A stretch of DNA of 64,000 bases from Acanthopleura granulata (lineage: Eukaryota; Mollusca; Polyplacophora; Chitonida; Chitonidae), in contig JABBOT010000016.1 in the NCBI GenBank assembly GCA_016165875.1, positions 7,312,598 through 7,376,597 of the forward strand, written 5' to 3'. Every line of letters starts with the position of its first letter. The stretch's first letter is position 1. Below, piece after piece: positions 1 to 12,800 of this stretch. The notes under the pieces are model-generated. The model did not search any database. It saw nothing but the letters and a program-made list of their open reading frames with translations, and had not been told where the DNA came from. A program made the position numbers and the translations under genes.

Positions 1-342
1 TGTTGGACATCTCCTGATGCGATACCCCCCTGTGTAGACCCTCCAGGGGGGTTTCCTTCTGCACCCTGTGTGCTGATGTATAGGTAATGTCTGTCTTATG
101 TTTATTCAGCAAGTATTTTTTTTTGCCTTAGGCTGTTTTTTGACAGTGTGAGAAAGAGAACTCCCCAAGCATTCTGATGCATTCATTTGTGTAGAATTCT
201 TTACAAATTTTATAAATCTACACGACGGCTTTCCACTACGACAGCTCAAAATGAGTATATGTCACATGTCTAATTCTAAAGGTAACAGTACACGCATTCA
301 ACTCCCATGGTCAGTTAGATGGATTCATCCATGACCTTTTGA

Positions 343-598
343 CACGTGCATATTAAGCATCATAACAGGTCCAGATCATTTTGAATCCGGGGTGGGAACA
401 GGTGTCTGATTAATATTTAAAGCCTGAGGGCACATCCAAGTAGGTGCAGGCTCTTGAGTAGATCCATCTCAGTCTCCGTGTTTAATTTGTGGAAAGTGTG
501 TCGAGCTGAGTGAGCCGCATCAGTTACTAGAGATCAAAAATCCAGAGAAACTTTTCAAGTGGCTTACACAGTGGTTATAGACTGCCAGTAGAAGCAAA
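343..598 (+). promoter_or_regulatory. Candidate alternative promoter and 5' UTR
   Basis: This lies just upstream of the ATG exon at 599. It contains an E-box CACGTG (343-348) and an AT-rich TATA-like stretch (411-422). In the frame of the ATG there is a stop at 578-580, and no strong polypyrimidine-AG acceptor sits close upstream, so a first exon is more likely than an internal one. Core promoter elements in animals are weak signals, so this is inference from position. Confidence 0.3.
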
Positions 599-826
599 AT
601 GGCCACACAACACTTGGTGAGGGCCATCCATGGGAGTTATCAGCCTCCTCTAACTGAAGAGGAGCTGAAGAGTTTAAGAGCCAAAGCTGAGAAAGGAAAA
701 CAGTCCAAGACACTGAAATTGTTCTCGGCCTGGGGAAAAAAGGATTTACTGCCGGTGCAAGGTGCTGAAAGAGGCCGATCGGCATCTCTGGGAAACTTTA
801 CAGAGTACAAAAAAAGTCAAGCAGGC
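599..826 (+). CDS. trio: Trio exon 1 of the short isoform: ATG leader (aa 1-76)
   Basis: The start has a good context (A at -3, G at +4) and opens with [12 protein letters not shown]. The exon then runs through a charged stretch ([17 protein letters not shown]) and a Ser-rich end, and stops at a GTATGT donor in phase 0, which suits the next exon at 6,356. No domain is recognised. A full-length Trio would join exon 6,356 to exons further upstream, so this exon most likely marks an internal promoter, comparable to the GEF2-only Duet-type Kalirin isoforms. The alternative, an internal exon with a weak acceptor at 588, stays open in frame and cannot be excluded. Confidence 0.75.
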
Positions 827-3800
827 GTATGTATATATGTGAATATATATGTGTTTATGTTATCCTTAAAAATGTAGTGCCCTAATTTATTGATCTTTGC
901 AATTCTAACTGTACCAGGCTGTATATTTTGCTTTGTTTGTTTTTTTTTTTAAATAACTATCATGGTTTTATTCAATATAAAATTGTGTTCATGGCAAAAT
1001 TACTCATTTTGTGTTATTCCGAGAGTTCTGTAGATCGTAGGAAGGTGTTTCAGGGTTTGTTTTTAAGGTAAGATGATATCCTGCAGAATAAAATGTTTCA
1101 TCTGTGAAGGTTTCATCCCTTTCCCTTCCCATCTTTAGGCCAGTTTTTAGATCAAGTACAACTTTTGAGGTCACTAAACCCAGAAGAAGTCATTTATTCC
1201 CCCAAATCACATTATGTTGATACTAAAATTGCATTTAGGCACAGTAGTTCCTTTTGGGTTGAAAACGGTTAAAGATTTAGCGTAGGCAGCTACATGCATT
1301 TAAGAAGAAGTCAGGTAGGTCATGTAGTATTTGCACCTCAGTACCGTAAGGTTAACGACCTCTGGAGCAATAGACAGGCGAGATCTATTTTCCTCCTACC
1401 CGGAGAAGCTGCTGTAAACTGAGGATATGCTCCAGGGAAATTCACCACGAATGATAGCTGAGAGATCTATTAGTACTCTTGTGCTCTTCTCTTATGCTGA
1501 AATATTCATTCATTACAGGTATATTATCTTGGCAAAGGAATACTCCTAAAATTGGCTGATGTCAAACTTTTTTGTTTCAAGCGTGAAAAGCTAAATTCAA
1601 CTGATTTTGTGAGAACATTTGATTTGCTAATGTGATTTGGAGGTAGTGTATGCTATTTTCAGACTTTCTTGGCAAACTTGAGACATTCTTCTGACCTTGA
1701 ACTCCGACCTTGAACTCACCACATGTTATGCTCTTACTTAAGGTATAATTCTGAAAAACTGGAACTGTATTTTAAATCAGATCAGCCGCTATGTTTGCCT
1801 GTGATCCATCTGTGACAAATTAGTGGAGACATTTAAAGGTAGAGGTTTGGTTTTTATGAAACAGTTTACTATCGGAAAGATAACAGTTTTGTGTACAGGT
1901 AATTAGATACACTTCATGGTCACTCAGTCACGTGTATAAAAGTCACATACATGTACAAGGCGGAAAAAAAATGTGGAAATCTGTTTTACGCCAAATTGAG
2001 ACGATTGTCTACGCCAATTAAATACAAACTTTGTCAGCCCGTTTTGAGGTTATATCAAAATTTCTCTTGTATAGTTGTGATATGGGAGCTTGTGTTACCC
2101 TCAGTTTCTTAGTCACATGGAGGTCAAATTCCATGGTTGACTGGTTTTTCTCGAAGACCTTTTGATATCTTAATGTCCATACTCTCATTCACCAGGCAGG
2201 TCTAATCTTAGGCACCCAAATCTTGCGTGCTATACATGCTCGTAGAAAGCAATACACTTTGATCAACCAAGGACATTTTCTGTGGTCACATAATCTGTGC
2301 GCCAGGCTTTGATGTACTTTTTTTCCAAATTCATCTGGGACGTTCAGTGAGGTGTGAAGTCTTTATAGGGATATCTTTGAAGGACTGATGTAGGTCTGTG
2401 ATCATATATGTGGACTGACTCCGTTTGCTAGACATGTAACTGTATGTCAGTATGATCGATTCATCCCCTTTAAAGGTCCACTTATCAGTTTTTATTTGAG
2501 AAGCTTGATTAATTCCTTATTCAAAAAAAGTAAGTGTTGGTAAATTAATGGTTATTTTATTAATTCTCACACAACGATCAAAACCAATCAGATAAGTAGA
2601 TGTTTGAAGTAGGATTCTGCCGGGTAATAGGATTGTCCCACATTGGGATCTGTTGTAAAGTGTTGAAATATTGGAACAGCAGATGACATTTTTTTTGGTG
2701 ATAGCGAGTAAGAATTTGTGACAGTGTTACTGCGAAATTGCATTTAATGCACGTAGAGTTTCTTGACCAGGGTAGGGTCGAAATTCAGTTTAGTGCATAT
2801 CAGTAGCTGACAGTACAATTCTCCCGCCCTCTGGATTGAAAGGCAGTTTCTGATTGGCTGAGAAATTCAGTGATGTGACACAGAGTGCATGATGAGAGAA
2901 GAGATAGAGCATTTAGGCCAGTGTACCCTAATAGAAGTAGGTCAGAGTCTTACAGCTGAGAAATGGATCTACATTTAGCATTCCTGCTGAAAGCTCAGCG
3001 CGAGCACTCTCCATAACCAAGCCACACTTAATTGCATTTTTGCTCTTTTTTGTTTTTCGTTTTGTTTTGTTTTTTCCCCGACAACTGTGAACGAAATGGT
3101 TGTTTGTATGTAGCAGATGACATGCAAGTTGCTGCACAGAGAGATAGGATGAATACGTGCAGAACAGAGAGTACTGAAAGCATTACATGAGTGAACCCAT
3201 TGTAAGCCTGTACCTAGCAAAGATGGATGCTATTACAAAAATAATGCAAAATCTAAATAATCACTTCACTGATGCCTTGTTTAAGAAACGATTAGTATTA
3301 TTTATTGTTTAATAATGCAAATATAACATTAGGTTTGTTGATAAAATGTGGATAATTGTGTACATGTGGTTAATTGGTTATTAATTAAGTAAGCGTACCG
3401 ATTTCTGCCAGGTCGTGGACAGTGTAAGGGATCATTAGCCTGGGTTTGTTTCAGACAAATCACCACTTGTTTCCTGTCACTGCAGGTACATCATTATAAG
3501 CCCCTCCTCAGAACTCATTCATTCATTTTTTTGGTGGAAATTGTCAAAAGATGAGATTATCAAAATAATCTAGCCAAATAATTGCAATGAAAAATTAAAA
3601 TTGTTCAGCTGCCCTTTACCAGTTTTCCGAAACTTTACACCGGGAATCAGTGGAGGAAGTGTCATTGGCCTAATCTAACTGCCTGTGAAGTGTACACAAG
3701 CACCTGTTGTATAGTTGTTGGACTGGGGCACGTAATATACACAAGCACCTGTTGTATAGTTGTAGGTCTGGGGCACGTAATATACACAAGCACCTGTTGT

Positions 3801-6800
3801 ATAGTTGTAGGTCTGGGGCACGTAATATGCACAAGCACCTGTTGTATAATTGTAGGTCTGGGGCACGTAATATACATATCAAACGTTTATTTAATTTAGA
3901 ATTGCTTAGGAATAACCAAGTCATTACCTCAATATTTTTTGGAGGGGATTGACTTTCCGTGTGCCTTGTTGTTAAAAAAACATGGATCCCACGCTAGGTG
4001 TTGTCATGACAGCCGAATTTTATTACATTTTAATTATAACTGTTGATCATTAACATTGCCTAAGTCTTAAGATTTCATGCTCTGCTGTAGCAGTGACATC
4101 CTGGTCTAAGGAGAATATCTTGTTCAATTACATTTACAGTAGTTCTGTATTGATGGTTGTAAACCCTGATGCAACAGCCTTAAGCAGTTGTGTTTCTGGT
4201 AAAAGCGAAATGAAAAAATAGCACGTTCTTTTAAGGTTTCCTGAGCCATTCACTGAAATACGTGTCTTTTTAGAATAAGCTGGAAAAATAGAAATAATTA
4301 AAGAAATAAGAATTTTAACAATCTGTATTCAAGTATGGCGAAACAAATTATTTCAGCGGGCAGAGATATAAAATATCGACTGCAAAGATTCGATGACAAA
4401 AGAGGAGTTAGAAGATGACGTTTTACAGAGGTTAAGTTTATTTAAAAGCTGATGTGGTTTATATATTTGTACATCTAACCACATGTCCAGTTTGAGAAAT
4501 TAATGTGTATGATAGAAAAAGTATCTTAATTACATATTCGCTGTATGAATCAAATGAAAATTTAAAGAGCAATAGGTCTCGCAGTATGTATCTCTGAACG
4601 AACATGGTATATGATATAGTATCTCCTATTATAAGCTGGGATCATCTCCTCTGAAAACATGTGATACAGATATATGGCATTTATTAAACCAGTGGAAATG
4701 GCCGTATGTGTTTCTCACTTGTTGTGGGTCAGAACTGTCATGTGTGAGCATTATGCACTGTTTGCGGTCATGTTGGCAATTGTCCACTGAAGTAGTAGGA
4801 TATCCTGGCCTCCAGGACGTAAGGAGTGTTAGAGAGAGAATGTGAGATGAGTATAAGTGTGTTCCAGTCTTAACACTATATGTTGACTTGACCTGTTAGG
4901 ACAATTGGTGTCTTATCGAGGATCGGCAGATGGCTGTGCCATAAATACCCTAATACTTCGTGTTCAAAGCTAATGAAAAACCAGCGCACTTTAGACATCA
5001 GGATGTCCATTGTGTTGGTGACTAGCTCGGGTACAGGAAAACTTTTTTGAAGTCTCTAAAAGAGTAATTATTATCTGTTTTTCTCTGTTGAATCCAGTTT
5101 CTTGATATTTTTCATTTTGTGACAAAATGCTTGAAACAGATGGGTTATTGAGATAATAAGATATTCGTCAGGAAGGACAAATGAAAATATTCAATTCATT
5201 TTGTTTGGCGTACCAGTAACTGTCTTCATTGCCCTTTAAACCATAGTCTTTGTTTTAGACTTCCTTTTAATAGGCCTATATTCTTTAAAAAAAGACTTCT
5301 ACAGTATAGTAGAACACGGACAGAAATGTTAACATCCTGAAGCTTTGTCCAGAGAAAACCGCGCCAGAGTGTATGGGCTTAAAGACTTTAATAATTGTGC
5401 TGAACAATTTGTGCACAAACCCATGTATACAGCAACAAAGGTCACCACATGACTCTTTTCTGTTTATTGTTACCCTCTTCTGTTCATGTGTGTCGGACGT
5501 GTCAGAGATCCAGTACGAAGTAAAGACTCGTAGTATGTGAATAGTTCGCAAATAGGCCTACTCTGAGTACTCAGTCACGATGAACGACGTAGGCGGGACA
5601 CTTGTTCTGGGATAGGTATATTTGTTCTGACCGTTTCAGGAGAAGATATGAATATTGCGAAGCCGTGTGAAAAATACAAAATGCATCCATGTTTCAGCGT
5701 TGCATGGTTGCCTACATGTAGCCGTTTGGCAGACGTGGTGGGTGTAGATCGGACGTGCAGGTCATGGCTGTTGTTGTTGTCGAATGTTGTGCACTGACGG
5801 TATTACCCGCTGTGTGTGTGTTTGTCACGTGTGACCCCTTTGTGTGGCGATATTGAGTCAGTTTTTGTCACTTCATATTTCAGGTTATTTCACATGCACA
5901 TGTATATGCATGTGTTGTAGAGGATAAAAATAAAAAAATAGAAACCGTAAAGATAAAACGTCACTGTCAAGTATTATGTCAGTGAAACTTTAGCATTTCC
6001 TTGTATATTATGGTTGCCAATTATTGGTACAATCCTTAAATATTTTTTGCAAAATTTCAATTTGAATTTCATGGGCCAGAGAGTATTGTCAGTGGAAGCC
6101 AATCTGTAAGCATAATTGATGGAGCAAACTGGTTGTTTCTTCTACGGAATTTGTCTGATTTTGAACACAGGTTCTCCTTTCTATATATTTACACTTTTCA
6201 GACATTGAATGTGGTAAACAGAAAGCTGATGCAGTCATTTTTTTTTTTGCAGATTATAGTGTTTTATTCCTATATGGTCTGCTAAGTGAGAGTTATTTGT
6301 TTCTTTTGTAACCTGTACTAATACAGAGTTTTTTTCCGTTTGTTGAACTTGTCAGGAACCCCAGTCATCAGAACAGAGTCAGTCTGGCCAATCGGAAGGT
6401 GCAGAGGAACTGGATGAAGACACAAGGGCTAAATATTTGCACAAACGAGAGTAAGCTGCCCCAGTTGTCATTGTCATGTATATGTGTTCGTTGGTTGCAA
6501 TCATGTCATCATATTGGTTTTTCATATTCTAATCGTCAACCTTAATGGACGTACCAGGTTGGTAGTTGCAAGACCAGTTTCTGCGAAAAAAACATGTTCA
6601 ACACAAACCACCAACTAAGGACTAAGAAAGTATATAACATGACACAATAGGTTGGAGAAACTGTCACTTGTTTTTGTATGATGCTGAAAAGACGCACGAA
6701 ATGTTCCAGGCCTGTAAATTGAATCAGTCTCTCACAAAAAAGTCCTCCAAGTCATTTCTCTTTGCCCATAACGTGGTCTTAGAGGCATATAGCTTTGCAG

Positions 6801-9800
6801 TGAATCATATGTGGAGGCAGGTTTTTATTTGAAGTTTTATGGTGCCCATTTCACAAAGCAGTTTTATTGCATTTTTTTGTCGTATTGTATAGACTCACCT
6901 AAATTGGCAGTGCTGTATCTCTATGATGGCTTTAGGATTTGCGTGTTGTTTTGGGTATTATCAGTGTGTTCAGATGGGCTAATACAGTATAACGGTTTTG
7001 GTGTCATTTCCATGCTGTTACCTGATAAACATCGTAACGTTTTTCTTTCATTTTGGTTTTCAGGTTTGTCATAAAGGAGTTGATAGAAACAGAAAGAGTG
7101 TATGTGAGAGATTTGGGTGGAGTTGTGGAGGTGAGTGACAGCTGTCATCTGCATGTAAAATCTGTTTGTCACTGTTTGAAGGCACCACAGGAGTCTGTCA
7201 GTAATGTGGTTTCTGTGAGTTGAAATCCCTCTCAAGCTGGCTTTGTCTCTGGTAGGACACGTAGGAAGGTCCACATGCAACCTGGTGATGATTGAGCGTT
7301 TCCTCCCGGGTTCTGCCCGGTTTCCTCCCACCGTAATGGTGGCTGTAGTCATAAAAGTGACGTATTCTTCAGTTGGCCATAAAATGCCAATAAATAAAAG
7401 AATAAATTTCAAAAGAACTTTGTTTGGTAATGTTGATATGGCTCTATGTGTGAATAACTAAAGTTTCCCGAGTGAAACTTCAACAGGAGGATATTACTTC
7501 ATTTAATCATTGAAAGTTTTCTGACAAGTTGAAAAAGGCACGGAAAATGTGCAGTTATCTGGTAAAACTTGTCTCGTCATTTAAATAATAGAATGTCATA
7601 TTTCGAACAATTTTTGCTGTGATTTCAAGTTTTGTACTGTTGATATTTCCTGATGCTGAAACTTTGGATCATTTTTTCAGGGGTATATGCAGTATATGAA
7701 AGAAAATCCGATTCCGGAAGAAATGGAAGGGAAAGACAAAGTGGTATTTGGGAATATTCACCAGATCTATGACTGGCACAGGGAGTAAGTTGAAACCCTG
7801 CTTCTTTTTCTTGTAAACTTCTCCCATTTGCACAGAAAATGCCTGACAATACTGTCTGCATGATTGATACTACTTCACTTCTGGGTACTATGTACAAAAT
7901 GATGACATGTGCCCTCTGTGGCTCAGATGGGTAAAGTACTTGTGACTTACTGCCTCTTGCCCAATCACCGCTCCCACCCCTTCAACCGTATGTCAGGAGG
8001 TTTGGAAAGCGTTTTTCTGCACAGCATGAGACATCAATCAAGTAATTAAAGAAGTCTATCAATATGGGTGTTGTTTCATTCACAATTATTTCCAGCGTTG
8101 CATATTTTTGTGGGTGTTTTCGTACTTTCAGATGACAGCAGATTTTTCGGGCGTTTGATAACATGCCAGAGATCTTTTTCTGAAAATCTGAGCTTATTTA
8201 TCAGACCAGGGGCCCGTTTTATAAACTGGGTGTAAGTTGTGTCAAACATTTTTGCCACGATGGCACATACTGTTGGCACACATCGCCATGGTTGGCACAC
8301 ATCGCCATGGTTGGCACACATCGCCATGGTTGCCACGTCTGACTAAACTTTATACCCTCATCGTAAATCAGGCCCCCACCAGAATATAAATATTGGCGGC
8401 AGTCAGCCAATTCTGGTGATGCACCTCTATGCATGTGAAAACACTTAGCAAAGAAAACAACTGAACACAGTCTTTACATGAATACTTGTTGTTATCAGTT
8501 TAGATCTGCTTGTTATTGAAGCCGATAAATAAATGAATGATTTTTCTTCCTCGTTAACAGAACGTTTTCCGAGGAGCTAGAAAAGTGTTTGGCAGAACCA
8601 GAGAGGATAGGGCCTTTATTTACACGATATGTAAGTACTGGTTTAGCTCCGCTTCCCCTAATGGTTTGAAATGAGTGGGGGAACATACTGTTTGGTGTTA
8701 AGAATGTAAATGGCAATGTTCAGCTGTCTTGAAAATTGTAAGCACCGGTAGTAGAAAACTTTTGCACTTTTGAAGGCACGTGTCCAAGGCATTATTTGTA
8801 ATGTGTACGTGTGAGGTTGCTTGTGGGTTGTCCGAAAGTAAGACAGGATTTTTTGTACCCGTTTCAGGAAAGACGACTGTACATGTATGTGAAGTACTGT
8901 GAAAATAAACCCAAGTCTGAATCTATCGTAGCTGAATTTACGGACACGTATTTCGAGGTGAGTACAGAAAGTCAAACCTTCATTGATTGGTCTTGAAAGC
9001 ATTGCCAAGCATTACCTGATCAATCACTCAAATGGGAAATGATATCTTGTCAGCACCGTGGCTTTTGGATTGATTTTGACTAGAATGCAGAGCATATGAT
9101 TGAATTGGTAAACTGTTACACTAACAGAGTAAAAGTTGTGTGGTGCCCTGATTAATTGCTGCAGTGCTGTCAAGTAAGAACGTTAAACATTGTCTGCTTA
9201 AAACGTGTTCGTACAGGCAGCGTATTCTTTTTGATCTTTCTCGTAACATGTCACTGTTCCTGTGATAGTTTTTTTTCTCATTCAGAGGGGTATTTCGTAA
9301 GCTTGGATCTGGTCTGTATGGGCAGGAAATGTCTTTCTATCTCGTCCATGTGTTGCTTAACTTAGGGTTGTCTCCCTTTTTCCACAGGAAATCCGACAGA
9401 AATTGGGTCACCGTTTACAGTTGCCAGATTTGCTGATTAAACCTGTCCAGAGAATTATGAAGTACCAATTACTGCTGAAAGTGAGTCACAAACGCTCTGA
9501 GTCAAGAGACTTCTGATCCTTCATATGGTTTAAGCCACTGCTTAACTCTGCATTTTCAGTGTTTCGGTTAATGCTGATTGTGAGTCAGAAACTCAATATA
9601 TATGTATATATAATTCTGGTAACGAGTCACCAGATATTTCACCAACTTCTCAACTTTGCACAATCATCCATGAATTCGTGGAAGTTTTTGTGAACTGGCT
9701 ACTGACTCTGCTGTGTTAAGTTGGTGAAAAGTCATATGAAGTTTTATCTGAACTTGGTGAAAAATCCTATGAAGTTTTATCTAATAAACAGTGAATCATT

Positions 9801-12800
9801 TCATATGATTTACAGAACACTAATCAACCCTGTCTGCCAGAGTTCATGTGGTGAGGGCAATTACCGCCCCCCAAAAAACTCCACGAAATTTACGTGATTT
9901 ACCGTACATGGTTCCCAAATGGAAAGGTGTTTCTTATCTGTTTCCACATACAGGATATATTGAAGTACACAGAGAAGGCGGGACTGGACACGACTGATCT
10001 CCGCAAGGCTCTCACCGTCATGTGTGTCGTCCCCAAAGCTGCCAATGATATGATGAACGTTGGCAGGTTGCAAGGATTCCTGGTGAGTTATCTCCCTTTT
10101 GATGCTACCATAAGTGATCACTTTTTGACACTCAAAGGGGCACTGTATGCACAGTAAATAATCACACAGCTAATTAAAGTCAATTTAAAATTCTGAGAAT
10201 TCTGTTCAAGCAAATCAATAAATAAACGAATAGGTGTCTGTTGATAGTTGTTTTAATATATCTGACATTGACATGTGGATTTAGTGTTATTCTCAATACC
10301 AGTCCTAAAATGCTCAGATTTAACGTTTTTTCTTTTTTTTTCCTTTTTTTCAGGGGAAAATCACAGCTCAAGGAAAGCTGTTGTTACAAGTAGGTTTATG
10401 TATTTTCTTTTTATGATTTAGACACTAAACAAGTGAAAGCAAACAAAAAATAAACACAGAAAAGCTTTGGGATCCTGTGGTTAATCTGTAAGCCTAGTTA
10501 AAAAAAAAAGGTCACTGTTTAAATGTCATGTACTAGACCTAAGATCATGGAATGGCTTTAGCAGGTGAAATGTTTTTGAACAGCTGAAACTTTCATGATC
10601 AGCTGAAATGTTTTTTTAAAAAAGCTGAAACATTCTTGAATAGCTGAAACATTCTTGAATTGAAACATTTTTGAATAGCTGAAACATTCTTGAATAGTTG
10701 AAACATTGTTAAATAGTTGAAACATTCTTAAATAGCTGAAATATTCTTGAATAGAAACATTCTTAAATAGCTGAAACATTCTTGAATAACTGAAAGTATT
10801 TGAATGGCTGAAACATTCTTGAATACCTGAAAGTATTTGAATGGCTGAAACATTCTTGAATAGCTGAAACTTTCTTAATCAGTTGAAATATTGATTAAAA
10901 GCTTAAACGTACTTAAACAGGTGTCTCATTTCTGAATAGCTGTAACATTTTTGTGGACTGTATCTAACTTTTCAAATGTGTGTGTAATTTCCCATGAACT
11001 TCGCCATTTCAGGATACGCTACTAGTCCAAGAAGTAGAGTCCAATGTGCCAACAAAGTTCCGTGAGAGGCGAATGTTCCTGTTTGAACAGATTATCATTT
11101 TTAGCGAAATGACGGAAAAGAGAAAAGGGAACTTCACCAACCCTGGATACATCTATAAAAACAGCATCAAGGTAAAGATAGTGGACTGGCTGTGTTTAAC
11201 AACACCGTCTGTGGTTTTATAGTACAGAAGTGTCAGAGTTTTAACATCATACTAAGATTACTAAGTATCTTGAGATCATTGTTGTAATAATACTGTATTA
11301 ATATTTTGTCATTGAAAATTGGTTTTATTATTAAGAACATTACAGTTCCACCATTTCTGACATGCCCTGTTTGCTGTGCTGTATTTCTGACTAACAGCAA
11401 ATGAGTGAAATGTTAAAGAGTGAAAAATTGTATTCAACAAAATAAATACAAGAGCCAGTGGATACATGCCTTCTACAGAACTACATGGGAGTCATTAAAC
11501 ACAATCCCACTTCTGACACCAATTTAGATTTTTCTTGTGTAATCAGATCTTCTTCGCATTTCTGCCAGGTGAATAAGATGTCCATGACAGAGGACAGCGA
11601 CCCCTTGAAGTTTGTGCTGATAGACAAAACTCCAGGGGCGGATTTGAAGCTGATAATCCAGGCGCCCAGTGAGGAAGTCAAGGCCACCTGGGTCTCGCAC
11701 ATCCGCTCCATCCTCGACATGCAGGGTGATTTTCTGCGAGGTATGAACATCCACTCAATATTTTGTGACATATATGTAGCTTGTAATAAAATGACTAGGA
11801 CAAATCCACTTTAGATGCAGCCTCCCACAGAATGTTGGCATTGTTTCCCAGCTGTTAGCTCTGGTGCTCATTTTTTTCCTGACTCTGACAATTGTGGTGG
11901 CTTTAGACAGCTGCTTTGAAGATAGGAATATTGTAAGTATACCAAATGTGGTATTTTATGATGTGAATTTGTTTCGCAGAATTGAACTTTTCTGGGGCAG
12001 AATAATAGGTCGTTTACAGTATTCAGTATGTTCATGTACACTGTTGTTAAAATATGTTTCCGTCTTGTTTCAGCTCTTCAGTCCCCAATAGCCTATCAAA
12101 AAGAGCTGACGAAGGAATTGTAAGTTATCGGATAATGGACCTTTGTTACTGGTATTAAAAAAATAAGCACGAGGGATGAAAAGGAGACCTTTTTTGTTAC
12201 GTCTCTGCCATATTTGCTCCACTGGAATATATGAAAGCCTTTTGAAAATTTTCATTGTCAGATAATGTTATACTGACCTTTTCTACATGGATCTCCCCTG
12301 ATATAGCGCTGGTATCGCCAACATAGCCTTAAGCCATACTTGTTCATTCATTCATGTAAATGGATTCACTGGAGCCCTTGATGTGTAATGCCATTATTGT
12401 AAAGATGCATAAAGTGAAAGTGGTAAGTGTGCTGGTGGAGTACAGGGAGGTAAGAGCCTCTCACTAATGAGGGCTGTGAGTTCAAATCCAGCTCATGCTG
12501 ACTTCCTCTCTGGCTAAACATGGGAAGGTCAGTCAGAAACCTGCAGATGGTCATTAGCTTCCCCTGGACTCCACCCGCTTTCTGCCACTATCATGCAGGA
12601 TCCTGCTGTTTAAGTGAAATATTCCTGAGTATGGCATAGATCATCAAACAAATGAATAAAAAAAATATACACGAGTGAAATATGAATCTATGATAGCTTT
12701 AAGCTGGAATACCAATCCAGACTTGTCAGTAATATAACACTGTTTTTACAGTGAAGGATAAATTTCTTTCCTGAATGTTTTCTTCGTGCAGATCTGCCCC

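Noticed and set aside
3662..3952. Tandem-peptide ORFs on both strands
   Set aside because: The 45-bp unit has no stop in several frames; there is no start context, splice site or domain.
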